A model generated the notes under the pieces. The model searched no databases and was not told the DNA's origin. It saw only the letters and a program-made list of their open reading frames with translations. From Pseudomicrostroma phylloplanum (Eukaryota; Basidiomycota; Exobasidiomycetes; Microstromatales), in the NCBI GenBank assembly GCA_039545275.1, contig BCHS01000003.1, forward strand, positions 1,223,561 to 1,287,560: a DNA stretch of 64,000 bases, in the 5' to 3' direction. The translations under genes were made by a program, and so were the position numbers. This document shows positions 21,225-31,701 of this stretch, one piece after another (the stretch's first letter is position 1; every line of letters begins with the position of its first letter).

Positions 21225-23534
21225 TCACCTGAAAGCAACAGGCGAAGCAGGTCTAGACCTCCCAGCTTCCTCCAGTCCCGCCAGCCTCTCCTTCCAGACG
21301 GGCACGCTTGCCAACTTCTGCTCCAGCAGCTCCTTCTCCTCCTGCAGCGCCTGCCTCTTCTCCGTCCGCTCCGTGTCCAGCTTCGAAAAAGTGTAACCCC
21401 CTTGTCCGTCGAACTGCAGTACATTCTGGTGGTATTTGTGGATGGAAGGGCGATGCGAGACGCTCAACAGTGTGATGCCCAGATCGGTAGCGTGGTTGTA
21501 CATGATCTGCTCGATCTCCGAAGTGACGGCGGATGTGCACTCGTCGAGAATCGCGTAGCGAGGCTGGTGATAGAAGAGGCGGGCCATGGCGATGCGTTGC
21601 TTATCGCCTCCACTGAGGGCATCGCGCCACTCGCGCTGCACCTCCCACCCACCCTCGCGCTCGACGATGCGGTCGATCTGCACGACCGACATGACCTTGA
21701 GGAGATCCTCGTCCGTCTTGCCCCTAGCACGCATCTCGGAGACCGTGTGAGGGTAAATGATCTGATCTCGGAGGGTGCCAAGGGAGAGGTACGGCCGTTG
21801 TGGGATGTAGGCGAAGTCGGATCCTTTGGGCTTCTTGACGACGCCTCCGTACACGGGCCACAGTCCTCCGAGAATACGGAACAGGGAGCTCTTGCCGCAT
21901 CCGTTGGGACCGATGATGAGCAAATGTTGGCCAGGTGTGACAGTGAAGCTCATCTTCTTGACCAAGACATCACCATTGGGGCTGACGATGGGCACATCTT
22001 CGAAGATGATGTCAGACGACTCCTCGGTCGTACCTCTGCCTCGGAGCACAGCGGCATTCTCCTCTGTACCTGCACTCGAGACGAGCTTCTTCTCAAATCG
22101 CGAAGCTTTGACCTCTTCCATCGTGTCAAGCAGCGAGGAGACTCGAGCGGTGTATCCTGCCATCTCCGATAGCTCCTTGTAGGAAGAGACGATTCGGCCA
22201 AAGGCGTCCGAGGCGGACAGTAGCAGACGACGATTGGTCACAAATGCCTCTGTCCGCGAGCCCATGTCTCCGGCGATGCCTCCAATACCCGGCAGCTTCA
22301 CAAAAACGGGAATGGAGCAGATAACCAGTCCCAAGGAGCCCCAGAGCCACTTGATGATTCCCTCCTCGATCATGCCGTGCACGATCCTGATCTTAGAGAT
22401 GCGGTTGATGTGCTTGATCAAGCTGAAGTAGGACCTCTCTATCGAATTCTTCTCGATCTTCTGACCATTGTATAGAGCCACCTCCTCATTGTTCTCGATC
22501 AGCCTACTGTGCGCCCACCTAAACTCTCCCTCTAGCTTCTGTGCCGTTGCAGCATACGAGCCGAATGGTGGAGTTGCGGCGCGCAGCAATGCAGCAGAGC
22601 CTTGCACGAGGATGTTGATGATGATCAGACCCTCTGCTCCCACATTACGCGACAGCTGATAGTTGTACAGCGAGACATCGAGGATGGGCTTGGCGATGTT
22701 GGAGTAGAGGGCTGCGAGGGCAGTGCTGAACTTCTGGATATCCACTGTGATGAGCTGATCGGCATTCCTGATCCGATCATCGAGGTTGCCGAGTTGGTAG
22801 TATGTGTCGTCTGACAGGTAGGCTTCGTGGACCTTTTGTGTGAGACGAGTACGGTAAGAGAGGGCCAGCTTGCTCTGGAGGAACTCGATCATCGCGTTGC
22901 AGTAGGTGGCCGGCACAGCTACTGCCATCCACCAGAGGATACCGCCGAGGAATTGCTTCGTCTGTGCTCGGACCAGAGCAGAGACGATGCGACCGTCCAG
23001 GTCGGCAACGTAGAGGGAGAGCATTGTCCTGAGGACGAGGAAGACCGAATGGCCCATGAGGAGGAGCGCCTCCTTGCTCTTGTAGGAAGGGATGATGATC
23101 CTCAGGATCCTCTTGAGCTGCTCAAAGAACTTAGCGTCGACTTCGACTCTAGGCCCTTTGCTTTTCCTGCCCTTCTTGCCACGACTGGACCCCGACATGT
23201 CTACCTCGTTGGTTTCGACGGTCTGAGTCACCTCCTTCACCTTTTCTGCATCCCGCTCGCCCTTCTCTCCACTGGCGGTAGAACGCTGCAAGGCCTCGCC
23301 CGCCTCTGCCGTCTGCGTCTTATCTACCTGCTTCTTCTTTCCCTTGGGCTTCGGGTTGAGTCCCCTGTAGGTGGAAGCGATGATGAAGGAAAAGTAGGAG
23401 AGCTGCAAAATCCGCTGGATTAGAGCGTAGTTCTTGCGGTAGCCGGTAGCTGCCGTGAGACCGGTGATGAGGGCCTTTTGTTGAAGCTCATCCCGCAGGT
23501 CCTGGAACTGCTCCAGCCGCGACTGGACTGCCAT
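21225..23534 (-). CDS. peroxisomal ABC half-transporter, subfamily D (Pxa/ALDP type)
   Basis: A single exon of 769 residues, the usual size for an ABCD half-transporter. These proteins dimerise in the peroxisomal membrane and import very-long-chain or CoA-activated fatty acids for beta-oxidation. The membrane domain covers roughly residues 25-430. It includes the [11 protein letters not shown] segment, the ALDP-type loop [12 protein letters not shown] (variant of the EEA motif) and the [15 protein letters not shown] helix. The single nucleotide-binding domain has Walker [10 protein letters not shown] near residue 544, the signature [15 protein letters not shown], Walker [12 protein letters not shown] and the H-loop SVSHRPS. 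The C-terminus is a coiled-coil-like tail. The ATG at 23534 (MAVQSRLEQ) is the first in the open frame. A charged insert around 90-145 (poly-Lys, PKPKGKKK and KGRKSKG) may help organelle targeting, which is inferred. It lies head to head with the PF09818 ATPase gene. Confidence 0.93.
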   Translation of the reverse strand: MAVQSRLEQFQDLRDELQQKALITGLTAATGYRKNYALIQRILQLSYFSFIIASTYRGLNPKPKGKKKQVDKTQTAEAGEALQRSTASGEKGERDAEKVKEVTQTVETNEVDMSGSSRGKKGRKSKGPRVEVDAKFFEQLKRILRIIIPSYKSKEALLLMGHSVFLVLRTMLSLYVADLDGRIVSALVRAQTKQFLGGILWWMAVAVPATYCNAMIEFLQSKLALSYRTRLTQKVHEAYLSDDTYYQLGNLDDRIRNADQLITVDIQKFSTALAALYSNIAKPILDVSLYNYQLSRNVGAEGLIIINILVQGSAALLRAATPPFGSYAATAQKLEGEFRWAHSRLIENNEEVALYNGQKIEKNSIERSYFSLIKHINRISKIRIVHGMIEEGIIKWLWGSLGLVICSIPVFVKLPGIGGIAGDMGSRTEAFVTNRRLLLSASDAFGRIVSSYKELSEMAGYTARVSSLLDTMEEVKASRFEKKLVSSAGTEENAAVLRGRGTTEESSDIIFEDVPIVSPNGDVLVKKMSFTVTPGQHLLIIGPNGCGKSSLFRILGGLWPVYGGVVKKPKGSDFAYIPQRPYLSLGTLRDQIIYPHTVSEMRARGKTDEDLLKVMSVVQIDRIVEREGGWEVQREWRDALSGGDKQRIAMARLFYHQPRYAILDECTSAVTSEIEQIMYNHATDLGITLLSVSHRPSIHKYHQNVLQFDGQGGYTFSKLDTERTEKRQALQEEKELLEQKLASVPVWKERLAGLEEAGRSRPASPVAFR

Positions 23535-23931
23535 CTTCTCTCTAGGCGGAATGGAAACGAAAGGACGATCTGAAAGAGGATGGTGATAAGCACGATGCGA
23601 TGATGGCAACGGCGGTCGGGTGGGCGAGTGACTGGACGAGTGATCGACGTCTTGTACAGGATGGAAGTGATGCTGCGTGGTGGTGTGTGCCTTGCCTGTG
23701 CCATTTCACGCTGCCCTGCCTGTCTCTGTCTGCCCCGCTTCACCTCCGGCTCAGGCTTCTCCCGCCCCCGAGTCTGTCCCGGGCAGCCGCTCGCGTGGCA
23801 ACAAACACGGAAGCGGAACATGTCCAGTGGAGGGCGGCGGGAAGATGTGCACTTCTTCGCGGCCAGGACCCTGAAGAACCTCGTCGTGCTACAGCTGTTA
23901 CAGTCGAGAGCTCGCATACTTGTCATCTCTC
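23535..23931. promoter_or_regulatory. shared divergent upstream region
   Basis: 397 bp lie between the start codons of the ABCD transporter (-) and the PF09818 ATPase (+), including both leaders. Short open frames here have no domain. No defined promoter motif is identified. Confidence 0.45.
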
Positions 23932-25821
23932 ATGTCCTGGAGGGGTTCAGGCAGAGGTCGCGGCCGCGGCGGCGGCTCTGCCCGAGGTGGACACGGCTCA
24001 GCAGTCTCCTCCAAACGTCCCAAGCTTGAGGGTCCTCGCACCTCGGCCAATCTGGCCTCGCTGCTAGTAGCACTCGACGGAGGACCTTACCCTGCCTATC
24101 AAGATCTCAAAGGTGCATGGGACTTCTCCAACTTCATACTCCATATTGATCACATCCAGGCAGACCCCTACGCTCCGCCCTCGAAGTTCAGGGTGGAGAT
24201 ATCTCATTCGAGCCATGGGTTTCCAGCCGAGCTATACAAGTCAAAGATTAGGTCTATAGCTCTAGCGGATTATCTTCACAGGCGCTTCCACGAGATCTCT
24301 TCCGCTAGGGGCCTCGATGCCAAAGCAGCATCCTCTGGCTGGGCGAGAAGCAAAGGCGGAGACATCTCAATTGACCTCCCCGCCAGTCAGGTGCTGGAAA
24401 GGACGGCCGTCGTAGTACGCAAAGAATCCATCGAGGCGAGGATCACGATCGGTCTACCGGCGGCTGGGCGCTCAATTCAAGGTCGTCGAGCCAAGGAGAT
24501 CATCTGCGAGCACCTGCCCAAGTTGGTGTTGGAGTCACTCGTAGCCTCGGCTTACCGGCCCACGTGGACAAAGCTGGTGACTCACGTCGAGAGTGTCGAG
24601 GACCAAGAAGCGCTGAGAGACCAGCTATCTCGCCATCAGCCCTCGCTCGTCGCATTTGTTCGTGATGGTGCAATCCTGCCACGAGCAACAGGCGCGAGTA
24701 CAATGCCCCTGAGTGGACCTTCGGTAGTGCCCTTTAGCTCGCCTGCCAATCTCCAAGTCGAGATCAAGCTGCCGAACTCAACAGTATCAGGTATGGGCTT
24801 ACCTGCCAAATCTCTCATCGTCTGCGTAGGTGCGGGGTACCACGGCAAGTCTACCCTGCTCGAAGCCATCTCTCTGGGCTGCTACAATTACCTCCCCGGC
24901 GACGGGCGAGAATTCGTCAGTAGTGTCTCCTCTGTGACCTGCGCCAGTTCGGAAGACGGGCGAAGCGTCTCCTCCGTCGACCTAAGCAACTTCATCCTCA
25001 ACCTTCCCGGGGGCAAATCCACCAAGAACTTCTCTACGAGCGATGCCTCTGGTTCTACCTCGTGTGCTGCGGGCTTTATGGAGGCGTTGGAGCTAGGATC
25101 TCAGCTCATCTGTATTGACGAGGACACGACGGCGTCCAATTGGCTCTCCTGTTCGCCCACTATGCGCAAGCTGATCAAGCGCGAGACCATTGTGCCCTTG
25201 GAGAGCAGAGCGCGGCAAGCCGTCGAGACGAGCGGTGCAAGCCTGTTTCTCGTCTGTGGGAGTAGCAGCGACTTTCTCCGTCACGCTGATCTTGTGTTGA
25301 GGATGGAGGACTTCCGGGCCGAAGACGTCACGAGGGAAGCCAAGGATCTGGTCTTTCAGCAGGACGAGCAAAGAGGCGGTCCAGCAGGCGAAGCGGCAGA
25401 GAATACGCGACCCCCTTTCCATCAACCGGCTTCTCGCATTCTCGATACCTCCCACCTCCTACCCGGAGGAAAAGTCTTCCCCCGTGGAAGAAGCACGATC
25501 CAGGTAGGCGGGGACAAGACGGACGAAGGAAGCCAGCTCGACCTGCGCTGCATCCCGCAGGTTGTGTGTGAATCGCAGACGAGGGGCATCATTGCTGCCT
25601 TGCGGCACTTGCAAAACGGCAGCAGCCGCAACAGCAGTGGGAAGTCACTGAGGTCATTGGTGGAAGAGGTGGAGCGCGAGATTGCGAGCGAAGGGCTGGA
25701 CTGTTTGCAGACGCGGGACGAGCCTGATGGGTCCATGGCGAGGATGAGGTGGATCGACCTTGCGGGAGCTATCAATCGTATGAGGGGGGTAGAGGTGAGG
25801 CAGCATGTCGGAAAGAAGTAG
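23932..25821 (+). CDS. predicted ATPase of the ABC class (PF09818 family)
   Basis: A single exon of 629 residues. It starts with an Arg/Gly-rich stretch (GRGRGRGG) and then follows the layout of the predicted ABC-class ATPases also found in bacteria. These blocks are AYQDLKGAWDF, FILHIDHIQADPYAPPSKFRVEI, RRAKEIICEHLPKLV, Walker A GAGYHGKSTLLEAI near residue 300, the GREFVSSVSSVTCASSEDGRSVSSVDLSNFI region split here by short family blocks, and Walker B LICIDEDTTASNWL near 392. A SQAL-like C-terminal RGIIAALRHLQN helix and ARMRWIDLAGAINRMRGV end match the family. The trypanosome RNA-editing factor MRB1590 is, as I recall, a relative that binds RNA through the pore of this fold. Cellular role in fungi is unknown to me. 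RG-rich start and that relative suggest RNA binding, but this is inference. Confidence 0.85.
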   Translation: MSWRGSGRGRGRGGGSARGGHGSAVSSKRPKLEGPRTSANLASLLVALDGGPYPAYQDLKGAWDFSNFILHIDHIQADPYAPPSKFRVEISHSSHGFPAELYKSKIRSIALADYLHRRFHEISSARGLDAKAASSGWARSKGGDISIDLPASQVLERTAVVVRKESIEARITIGLPAAGRSIQGRRAKEIICEHLPKLVLESLVASAYRPTWTKLVTHVESVEDQEALRDQLSRHQPSLVAFVRDGAILPRATGASTMPLSGPSVVPFSSPANLQVEIKLPNSTVSGMGLPAKSLIVCVGAGYHGKSTLLEAISLGCYNYLPGDGREFVSSVSSVTCASSEDGRSVSSVDLSNFILNLPGGKSTKNFSTSDASGSTSCAAGFMEALELGSQLICIDEDTTASNWLSCSPTMRKLIKRETIVPLESRARQAVETSGASLFLVCGSSSDFLRHADLVLRMEDFRAEDVTREAKDLVFQQDEQRGGPAGEAAENTRPPFHQPASRILDTSHLLPGGKVFPRGRSTIQVGGDKTDEGSQLDLRCIPQVVCESQTRGIIAALRHLQNGSSRNSSGKSLRSLVEEVEREIASEGLDCLQTRDEPDGSMARMRWIDLAGAINRMRGVEVRQHVGKK

Positions 25822-26767
25822 AGGGCAGTCTAGATTTGGTCGCTCGGCAGAGTGAAGGTCTTGTAGCCTTGTCACACATATGTATTGTAGCCATAATACC
25901 ATTGCATTCTGCGAATCTGCCAAGAGGTCCACCGCTAAGGTCTCCGCCCGTCCTGGTGTCTGGCCCCTGATATCTTGACCCGATTCTTCATTTCCCTGTC
26001 CGCTTTGCCCGCCAGCAATGGGCTCACAATCCCTCGTGCTCCTCTGCTTCACCTCATGGCCAGCGAGAGGCTTCGCAGGCAAGTCTCACTGCCTTGTGAC
26101 CTCACTTCCTGATCCCGACCCCAGATTTTATCTTTGTCCTGGAACGAAACAAACTGTAATGTGCATGAAGGCATTGCAACCCTACTCATCTGCCATCAAG
26201 GTTCCCTTTCGAGGAACCGAAGCACCCAGTAGCGTCGCACCCTGCCCTCATCCTATCTCCAATCCCCCCCCTTCGCAGAGGAGGGCAAGAGACCTCTTTC
26301 TCCTAAGATGAATCCGCTTTACGACCATTCACGATCATGGGAGCTCCAGCCTCCCGGTGGGAGGGGAGCTCCTGGGGCGATGAAGGTGCTTTTTGGAGCG
26401 GTAGGGATCTTGTCGCCCATTGAGGCGCGACTTAGCGTTAAGGAGAAAGAGAAAGGAAGATCAGAGCTTCGCAGGATCACTTTTGAGCCCCCACCCGGGG
26501 CGGAGCAAGCAGCGAGGCAGATTTTGGGTGCGCGCGCGGCGAGAGAGAGAGAGAAGGGCGGGGGGCGCTTCCGTTCCGGTTCGCAGGCAGCCAAGGGTAG
26601 AGTCGTACGGATACGCAGAAGCGGTGCACACGGGGTGCAGGTCCCGCAGCGGACAGGAAGCTCACAAGGTAACGGTAACAATGTGATTCAAGGTTGAAGA
26701 GCAATAGAATCAGACACAAAGAGTTGAATCAAAGTCAATGGAATGACAAAAGAGAGAAAGGGCGCGG
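25822..26767. other. intergenic region, nothing recognised
   Basis: 946 bp lie between two converging genes. Frames of about 90-130 codons exist on both strands near 26300-26720, but they overlap, lack domains and look compositional. No RNA gene or repeat is supported. Confidence 0.5.
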
Positions 26768-28595
26768 CTAGCTGGCGACCTTGCTCGAGGTAACGCCCTC
26801 CTCCTCCTCCGAAGACCTACCCGGGTAAGCTCCCTCCGAGGCAAGACCAACGTTGCGCATGTCATACCCATTGGTCTCCAGGTAGGCGAAGAACTCTTCG
26901 TCCATCTTGATGATTCCATCGGGTACGACGGGCGGAATGAAGAAGATGACGCAGAGCATGGCAAGCACGGCCAAGGAGCTACCGATGTAAAAGGTGACTG
27001 CGTAGTGCATGTCGTCCGTCTCTGGCCACTTGTTTTGTGTGGGAACGAAGATGTAGCTACCCACAAAGGCGCCGACCTTGCCGATGGCAGCTGCGAAGCC
27101 GTACATTACTCCACGGACGGGAGTCGGCGCGACAGCCTTCGCGGCGAGCAAACCCAGGCAATTGCCTGGCCCTGCTTCTCCGAAAGCTATGTACAGTACA
27201 TAAAAAATAATGAGTCCCGCAGTGTGGTTCTTGAAGTAGCCGAAGCCTCCAGCGAGAGCGAAGCCAAATATGGCCTGTAGACCCAAAAAAAGGCAGATGG
27301 TCTTCTTTGGGCCGAGCCTGTCGACGATGAGAGCGCCAATCAGAGTACCCGGGATGTAACCAGCATTGAGGGCGATGGTGAAGGCCAGGGTAAGGGAGAG
27401 ATCCGCATTGGGGAAGATCTGTTCCGTGAAGTACGAGGCGTAGATGCCTGCGGGGTAGGACACGAAGTCGTAGCAGAACCTGCGGGGAACGCGAGTGCGG
27501 GTGTAAATGAGCAGTAGCGGTGCGCCTGTCAGCCTGCAGGCACAAGTCAACGGCAGATCCCCCGAACACCATGCCGGGCTGAGGCACAACACAGCTAGCG
27601 CTCCGCTAAGGAGACACGATCTTCCCTATCGTATGCGCCTAGGTTGCCACGCAGACGCTGACATCTCGGACAAGCCAGAACCGCATGGCCCAGCCCTCTT
27701 CAACCTCTTGCTCTGTGCTCCCTTTCGCTACTCACCAAACAACACTGACGGCTACGAGCCTGAGCCAATACTTCTTGATGATGAGCCACCATGGCATGTG
27801 GTGCTTGATAGCTCCCCGCTTGTACGAAGGCGGCTCCTGAATCTTGGTTCGCAGGAAGAAGAGGATAAGGGGAGGGATAGCTCCGAAGCCCAGAGCCAAC
27901 CGCCAGACCCAAGCAATGTGATTATCGCCAAAGATCTTGTACAGAACCCAGACGGTGAATGGCGCGATGACAAAGGCAATATCAATGCAGGAGTTGGTTG
28001 CGAGAATGAACAGACCTTGCTGCTGGTTCTTCTTGATGTTGGCCTGTTCCGTGTTCTCTGCACAGGCGACACTTCCTGCGGGGTACTCGCCTCCGATTCC
28101 GATCCCGATGAGGAACCGGTAGACGATGAGGCAGGTGAAGAGGCCAGAGGTAGAGTTGTTAGCGCCGTAGGCTCCAGCGGCGAGGATGGAGAAGAGGACC
28201 AGGATAGCAGAGCAGATGAGCATCCCCCACTTCCTTCCCGTCTTGTCAACTACAAGACCGAATGTGAGCATCCCGAGAACGGTACCGGCAAAGCTCATCG
28301 AGGGGAACAGAGTGGTGAAGCGCGTAATCTCGCTATCGCTCGCACTGGCGTACGGCTGGTCGTACCCGGTGATCAGCGTGGTGACGGTACCAGAGATGGC
28401 GTTGATGTATCCATCCGAGTAGAGGGCAGCTCCACAGGCGAAGATGAGCGACTTGCCCGAGAGACCCTTGGTCTTCTGAGTCTCCTCGTAAGCTTGGATG
28501 TCAGGCACTTGGGTAGTGGTGACATTCTTCTCAGTGGGGGCGATATCGAGAGGCGCCTTGGCAGCCTCTCCGGTAGGCGAGCTTCCAGAGGACAT
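26768..28595 (-). CDS. MFS permease, Git1-like (glycerophosphodiester/phosphate transporter family)
   Basis: Two exons, 28595-27736 and 27479-26768, encode 523 residues with about 12 hydrophobic segments. The N-terminal half shows SLIFACGAALYSDGYINAISG, typical of the Git1/phosphate:H+ symporter branch, the loop GLVVDKTGRKWGM between helices 2 and 3, and YRFLIGIGIGGEYPAGSV. The second half starts VVWFCYDFVSYPAGIYAS, a family block rebuilt exactly by the splice. Git1 of yeast takes up glycerophosphoinositol and related glycerophosphodiesters at the plasma membrane. The 256 bp intron is long for this window but carries a GTGAGT donor and CAG acceptor. The tail is acidic and serine rich (GRSSEEEEGVTSS), compatible with ubiquitin-controlled turnover (inferred). 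Phosphate or other organic-phosphate substrates remain possible. Confidence 0.87.
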
Positions 28596-28786
28596 GGCTG
28601 GCGGTGGTGGTAGGGATGGTAGGGGAAGGACGATAGGGGCGGATGAAGATAGGGAAAAGAGGAGCGGGCGCGTGGCGAAGCGTGGGCAGTCGCGATGCTC
28701 ACTTCAAATACCCCCGTGCCTGCCAGATGAGTAAATTAAGGCGGGAGCGGGGCCCACGTTTCGCAGGAAACCTTCTATCGCGCTAG

Positions 28787-28805
28787 TGCTGCTGCTGCTG
28801 CTGCA
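28787..28805. repeat. (GCT)n microsatellite
   Basis: Six consecutive gct units lie upstream of the Git1-like gene. Confidence 0.9.
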
Positions 28806-28868
28806 GTGCTGTGCCTGTCACGGGCAGCCAAACCTGGATTGGATAGGATTGGTGAGCGGCCGCTGGGC

Positions 28869-28900
28869 TGCGTCTGCGTCTGCGTCTGCGTCTACGTCTG
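28869..28900. repeat. (TGCGTC)n hexanucleotide repeat
   Basis: Five tandem six-base units, the last with one base change (tacgtc), lie in the same intergenic region. Confidence 0.9.
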
Positions 28901-29045
28901 CTCTGCCCTGCCCTGTGGCGAAAAATGCTCGCCTGCCCTGCATGAACCTCCCCTGCACGGTCCCTTGGTCCTGCTCACCGCCCTTCTGCCACAAGGCGAA
29001 AAGAATCGAGGAAAGGCCGAGCCCGAGGGAGGCCACTGCTGACCA

Positions 29046-29065
29046 CCGCCGCCGCCGCCGCCGCC
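29046..29065. repeat. (CCG)n microsatellite
   Basis: Six and a half uninterrupted ccg units lie in non-coding DNA. Confidence 0.9.
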
Positions 29066-29173
29066 TCCGTCGGCACAACTTGCGACCTCGCTTCCCTTTC
29101 AACTCCAGATCCAAGCACCGCTCGATTTTCAGCGACGGGGGGGCAGTGGGGCTGGCGGAGCCACTGCTCGTAG

Positions 29174-29198
29174 GACTCGACTCGACTCGACTCGACTC
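29174..29198. repeat. (GACTC)n pentanucleotide repeat
   Basis: Five perfect five-base units lie in non-coding DNA. Confidence 0.92.
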
Positions 29199-29766
29199 AC
29201 TCACTGCCGTTGAGAGTCGTGTTGGCCACGAGTTGCCTGCCCTGACTGCTGACTGGCGGATCCTGGCGGGGCAGAAGCCGGACCTCGGCTTGGCCTCACA
29301 TATGGGCATTTGCAGTCGCAGCTTATCAAGATTGTCGGCACGAAGCGCACGTGGGGATCACTCGCGGGCATCAGATGGACGGGGCCACACTTGCTTCATC
29401 GGACATCTTCAGCGAGAAGGCAGCGCAGTCCCTCCCGGGCAGCACAGTTCCTCCTGAGCCTCCCTTGCTGGTCTCCATGTAAGCTTCGCCGTTCATCAGT
29501 CGGGCGCACGTTGGCCATCTTCGTCGTTCACTCTCCGGCATGAGCTCGATCTCGGGGGGCGTAGAGGTCGGTCAGATCAGAAGCCGGAGGTAGGAGTGAA
29601 AGAGAAGCGACTCCGGCCGAGGCGGTGCACCATTCTCCTTTCGTAAAGGTCGCTCAATGCAATTCCTCTCTCCGCCTCAAACCAGTAGCGATAGTCTATA
29701 CAACAAGGTCGCGTCTCCATTGCCGTCTCCGCATCTTTACCCCCCCCCCTCTCTTGTGGCTCCTCT

Positions 29767-31023
29767 CTACGAAGACTTCTCCACCTCGGCCTTGGTGATA
29801 GACACACCAGCGGGCGCTCCCAAGGCCTGCTTGATCTGGCCATAGATGAGGAACTGGCCCCCAACGAGGAAAGCGGTCATTGCGATCCTCGTTCCCAGTC
29901 CAGCCCAGATTCCTACCGGTCCCGTCTCCTTTGCCAGTGTGACCAGCTTGCTCATGGCGCTTCCGCTTCCACCGCCGCCCTTGTTGATCTTGGACAGGAG
30001 CGTGTCTGCTGGGTGCGAGAGGATGGCAGCGGCCACNCCCGCCGTGAGACCACAGCCGAGCTGGACGGTCACCTCGCCCGCCTTGCCTGACTTGCCCAGC
30101 TTGTCCAGAGATGGGACCTTGCCTACCAGCTCGTGCATCGTCTCGTTGGTGTAAAATTGACCGATGGCGTAGGGAACCTGAAATAGATTTGTGTAGAACA
30201 TATGGACGAGGGTGTCAGTACGGTGGCTCTTAGAGCCGTGCTCTACTATCCCTCCTGCTCTGACTAACCTGCTTGCACAGAATCGGGGCGTATCCGGCGT
30301 AGAATTCACTCAGACCTCCTTCCTTGGCCATTCGGCCAACAGCTCCCACCAGCCCACTGGCGTAGCCCCTCGTCGAGACCAGCCTGATTCGAGCTGCCTC
30401 GAGCGGGGTCAGCAGGGTGGTAGCAATGACTCTGTGGAAAGTAGAAGGAGAAGCAAAGTGAAACCTCTGAGTCAGTCAAGTGTCCCCGTATCGTTGTTGC
30501 GTGTCGCGCTCGCTTTCCTCTCCCGCGCCTACTCACTCAGCAGCAGAAGCACCTCCAATATAGATAGCCATCCTATACTTCTCCGCCGCCTCCCTCGATC
30601 CGGCCATGGTAGCAAACTTGGCCTTGAAGTACTCGAATCCTGCAAACTTGGCTCCACCTTGGATGAGATATCCAACAGCAGTGGGTCCAAAACCGGTGAG
30701 GAGACCAGAGGCACCCTCGGTTGCGATGATGTTCCTAGCCATGGTAGCCATGGTGCTGTTGGGAGAGCCCTTGGGCTCCAGCTGGATACGGGTCTTGATC
30801 TGCAAGGGCGCAATAGCAGGAGAGAGAAACAAGCGATGTAGGTAACAGAGGTCAGCAAGAAGAAAACAGAGGTACATGTTTACCGTCTTCTGATCCGCCC
30901 ACTCACAACATCAATGGGCGTCATTCCACCATGGGTGATAGTAGCGCACAGCGCTCCCGCAGAGAAGAAGCGCGTGTAGTCTCCCACGCTGAACGTGGGG
31001 ACAAAGTCGGTGTTCGAAGCCAT
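29767..31023 (-). CDS. MIR1: mitochondrial phosphate carrier (Mir1/SLC25A3 type)
   Basis: Four exons (31023-30907, 30799-30537, 30431-30269, 30177-29767) encode 317 residues, the usual carrier size. It should import inorganic phosphate with a proton across the inner mitochondrial membrane for ATP synthesis. The three repeats carry the carrier signatures HGGMTPIDVIKTRIQ, TPLEAARIRLVST and SHPADTLLSKI, whose first and third forms are typical of phosphate carriers, with GPTAVGYLIQGGAKFAGFEYFK between. The base at 30037 is an unresolved n. It is the third position of a GGN codon, so the residue is Gly whatever the base. The donor of intron 3 is GTTAGT, unlike the GTGAGT used elsewhere. Identification is firm. 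Yeast has a second, less used paralogue (PIC2), so orthology to MIR1 is likely but not proven. Confidence 0.93.
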
Positions 31024-31701
31024 GTCGATTGTCCAGCTATATAGAGCTCAGATCGTCCGAAAGTGTGATTAGGAAGAGGCAAAGACAGGGGAGGCAGATA
31101 TGCGGTGCGGGCTGAGCAGCCAGGGCGATCGAGCGAGCGAGCTGGCGAGAGGTGGAGAGAGGTGGAGACAGGCGCGAGCACTTGCTACACCGGGAGAGAC
31201 TGCACGGCGGGAAGACTTGAGGATGCAGACACTAGACGAGAGGATGGAGTAAAGAGATGAAGAAGGAGCTTTAAGACCACACGAAGAAAGAGTGCAAGCG
31301 TCTTGATAGGTGTGACTAGTCTAGAGATCTCTTCGGCCCTCCTTCGGACTCAAGGCGCAACCCAATCGGGCCGCATCGCCGGGCGGCCGTGCAGAGCCGA
31401 TGACGTCGAGGGGCGTCGGGAATAGGGCTCCTTTTCCTTTGGCTCCCCTCCATGCATGAAGCGCTTTGGACCCTTCGGATCAAAGCACCGATGGACTGGA
31501 AAGACTTCGGTCGTAGAGACGACCGTACCACACGCAAGCGGAAGCAACAAGGTCATTGATGTATCGTCATTAGAGGCGGGAAAGATTGAAAAAGAGTGGA
31601 GAGGTATGAGCGTCACGAGTGATGCAGCTGGCGGTTCGTGTTGTTGTGAGATAGTGTTCTTAGTGTCACCGGCATGATGGACCCATGGTCCTGGTCCTCG
31701 T
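31024..31701. other. intergenic region
   Basis: 678 bp lie between the phosphate carrier start and the stop of the Dsf2-like gene. The part next to 31024 should hold the carrier promoter. No frame with a domain is seen. Confidence 0.5.

Larger units (their letters stand above)
28596..29766. other. intergenic region with clustered simple repeats
   Basis: 1.17 kb lie between the Git1-like start and the phosphate carrier stop. It carries a GCT run (28787-28805), TGCGTC repeats (28869-28900), a CCG run (29046-29065) and GACTC repeats (29174-29198). Open frames of up to ~220 codons cross these repeats and are best explained by them. No gene is supported. Confidence 0.55.

Noticed and set aside
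21402..22172. 256-codon plus-strand frame opposite the ABCD transporter
   Set aside because: It mirrors the ATP-binding domain of the real gene on the other strand and has no family resemblance.
27507..28613. 368-codon plus-strand frame opposite the Git1-like gene
   Set aside because: It is antisense to a clear transporter, crosses its intron and has no domain. It reflects codon bias of the real gene.
28786..29457. Plus-strand frame of 223 codons
   Set aside because: It is built through several microsatellites and has no recognisable domain.
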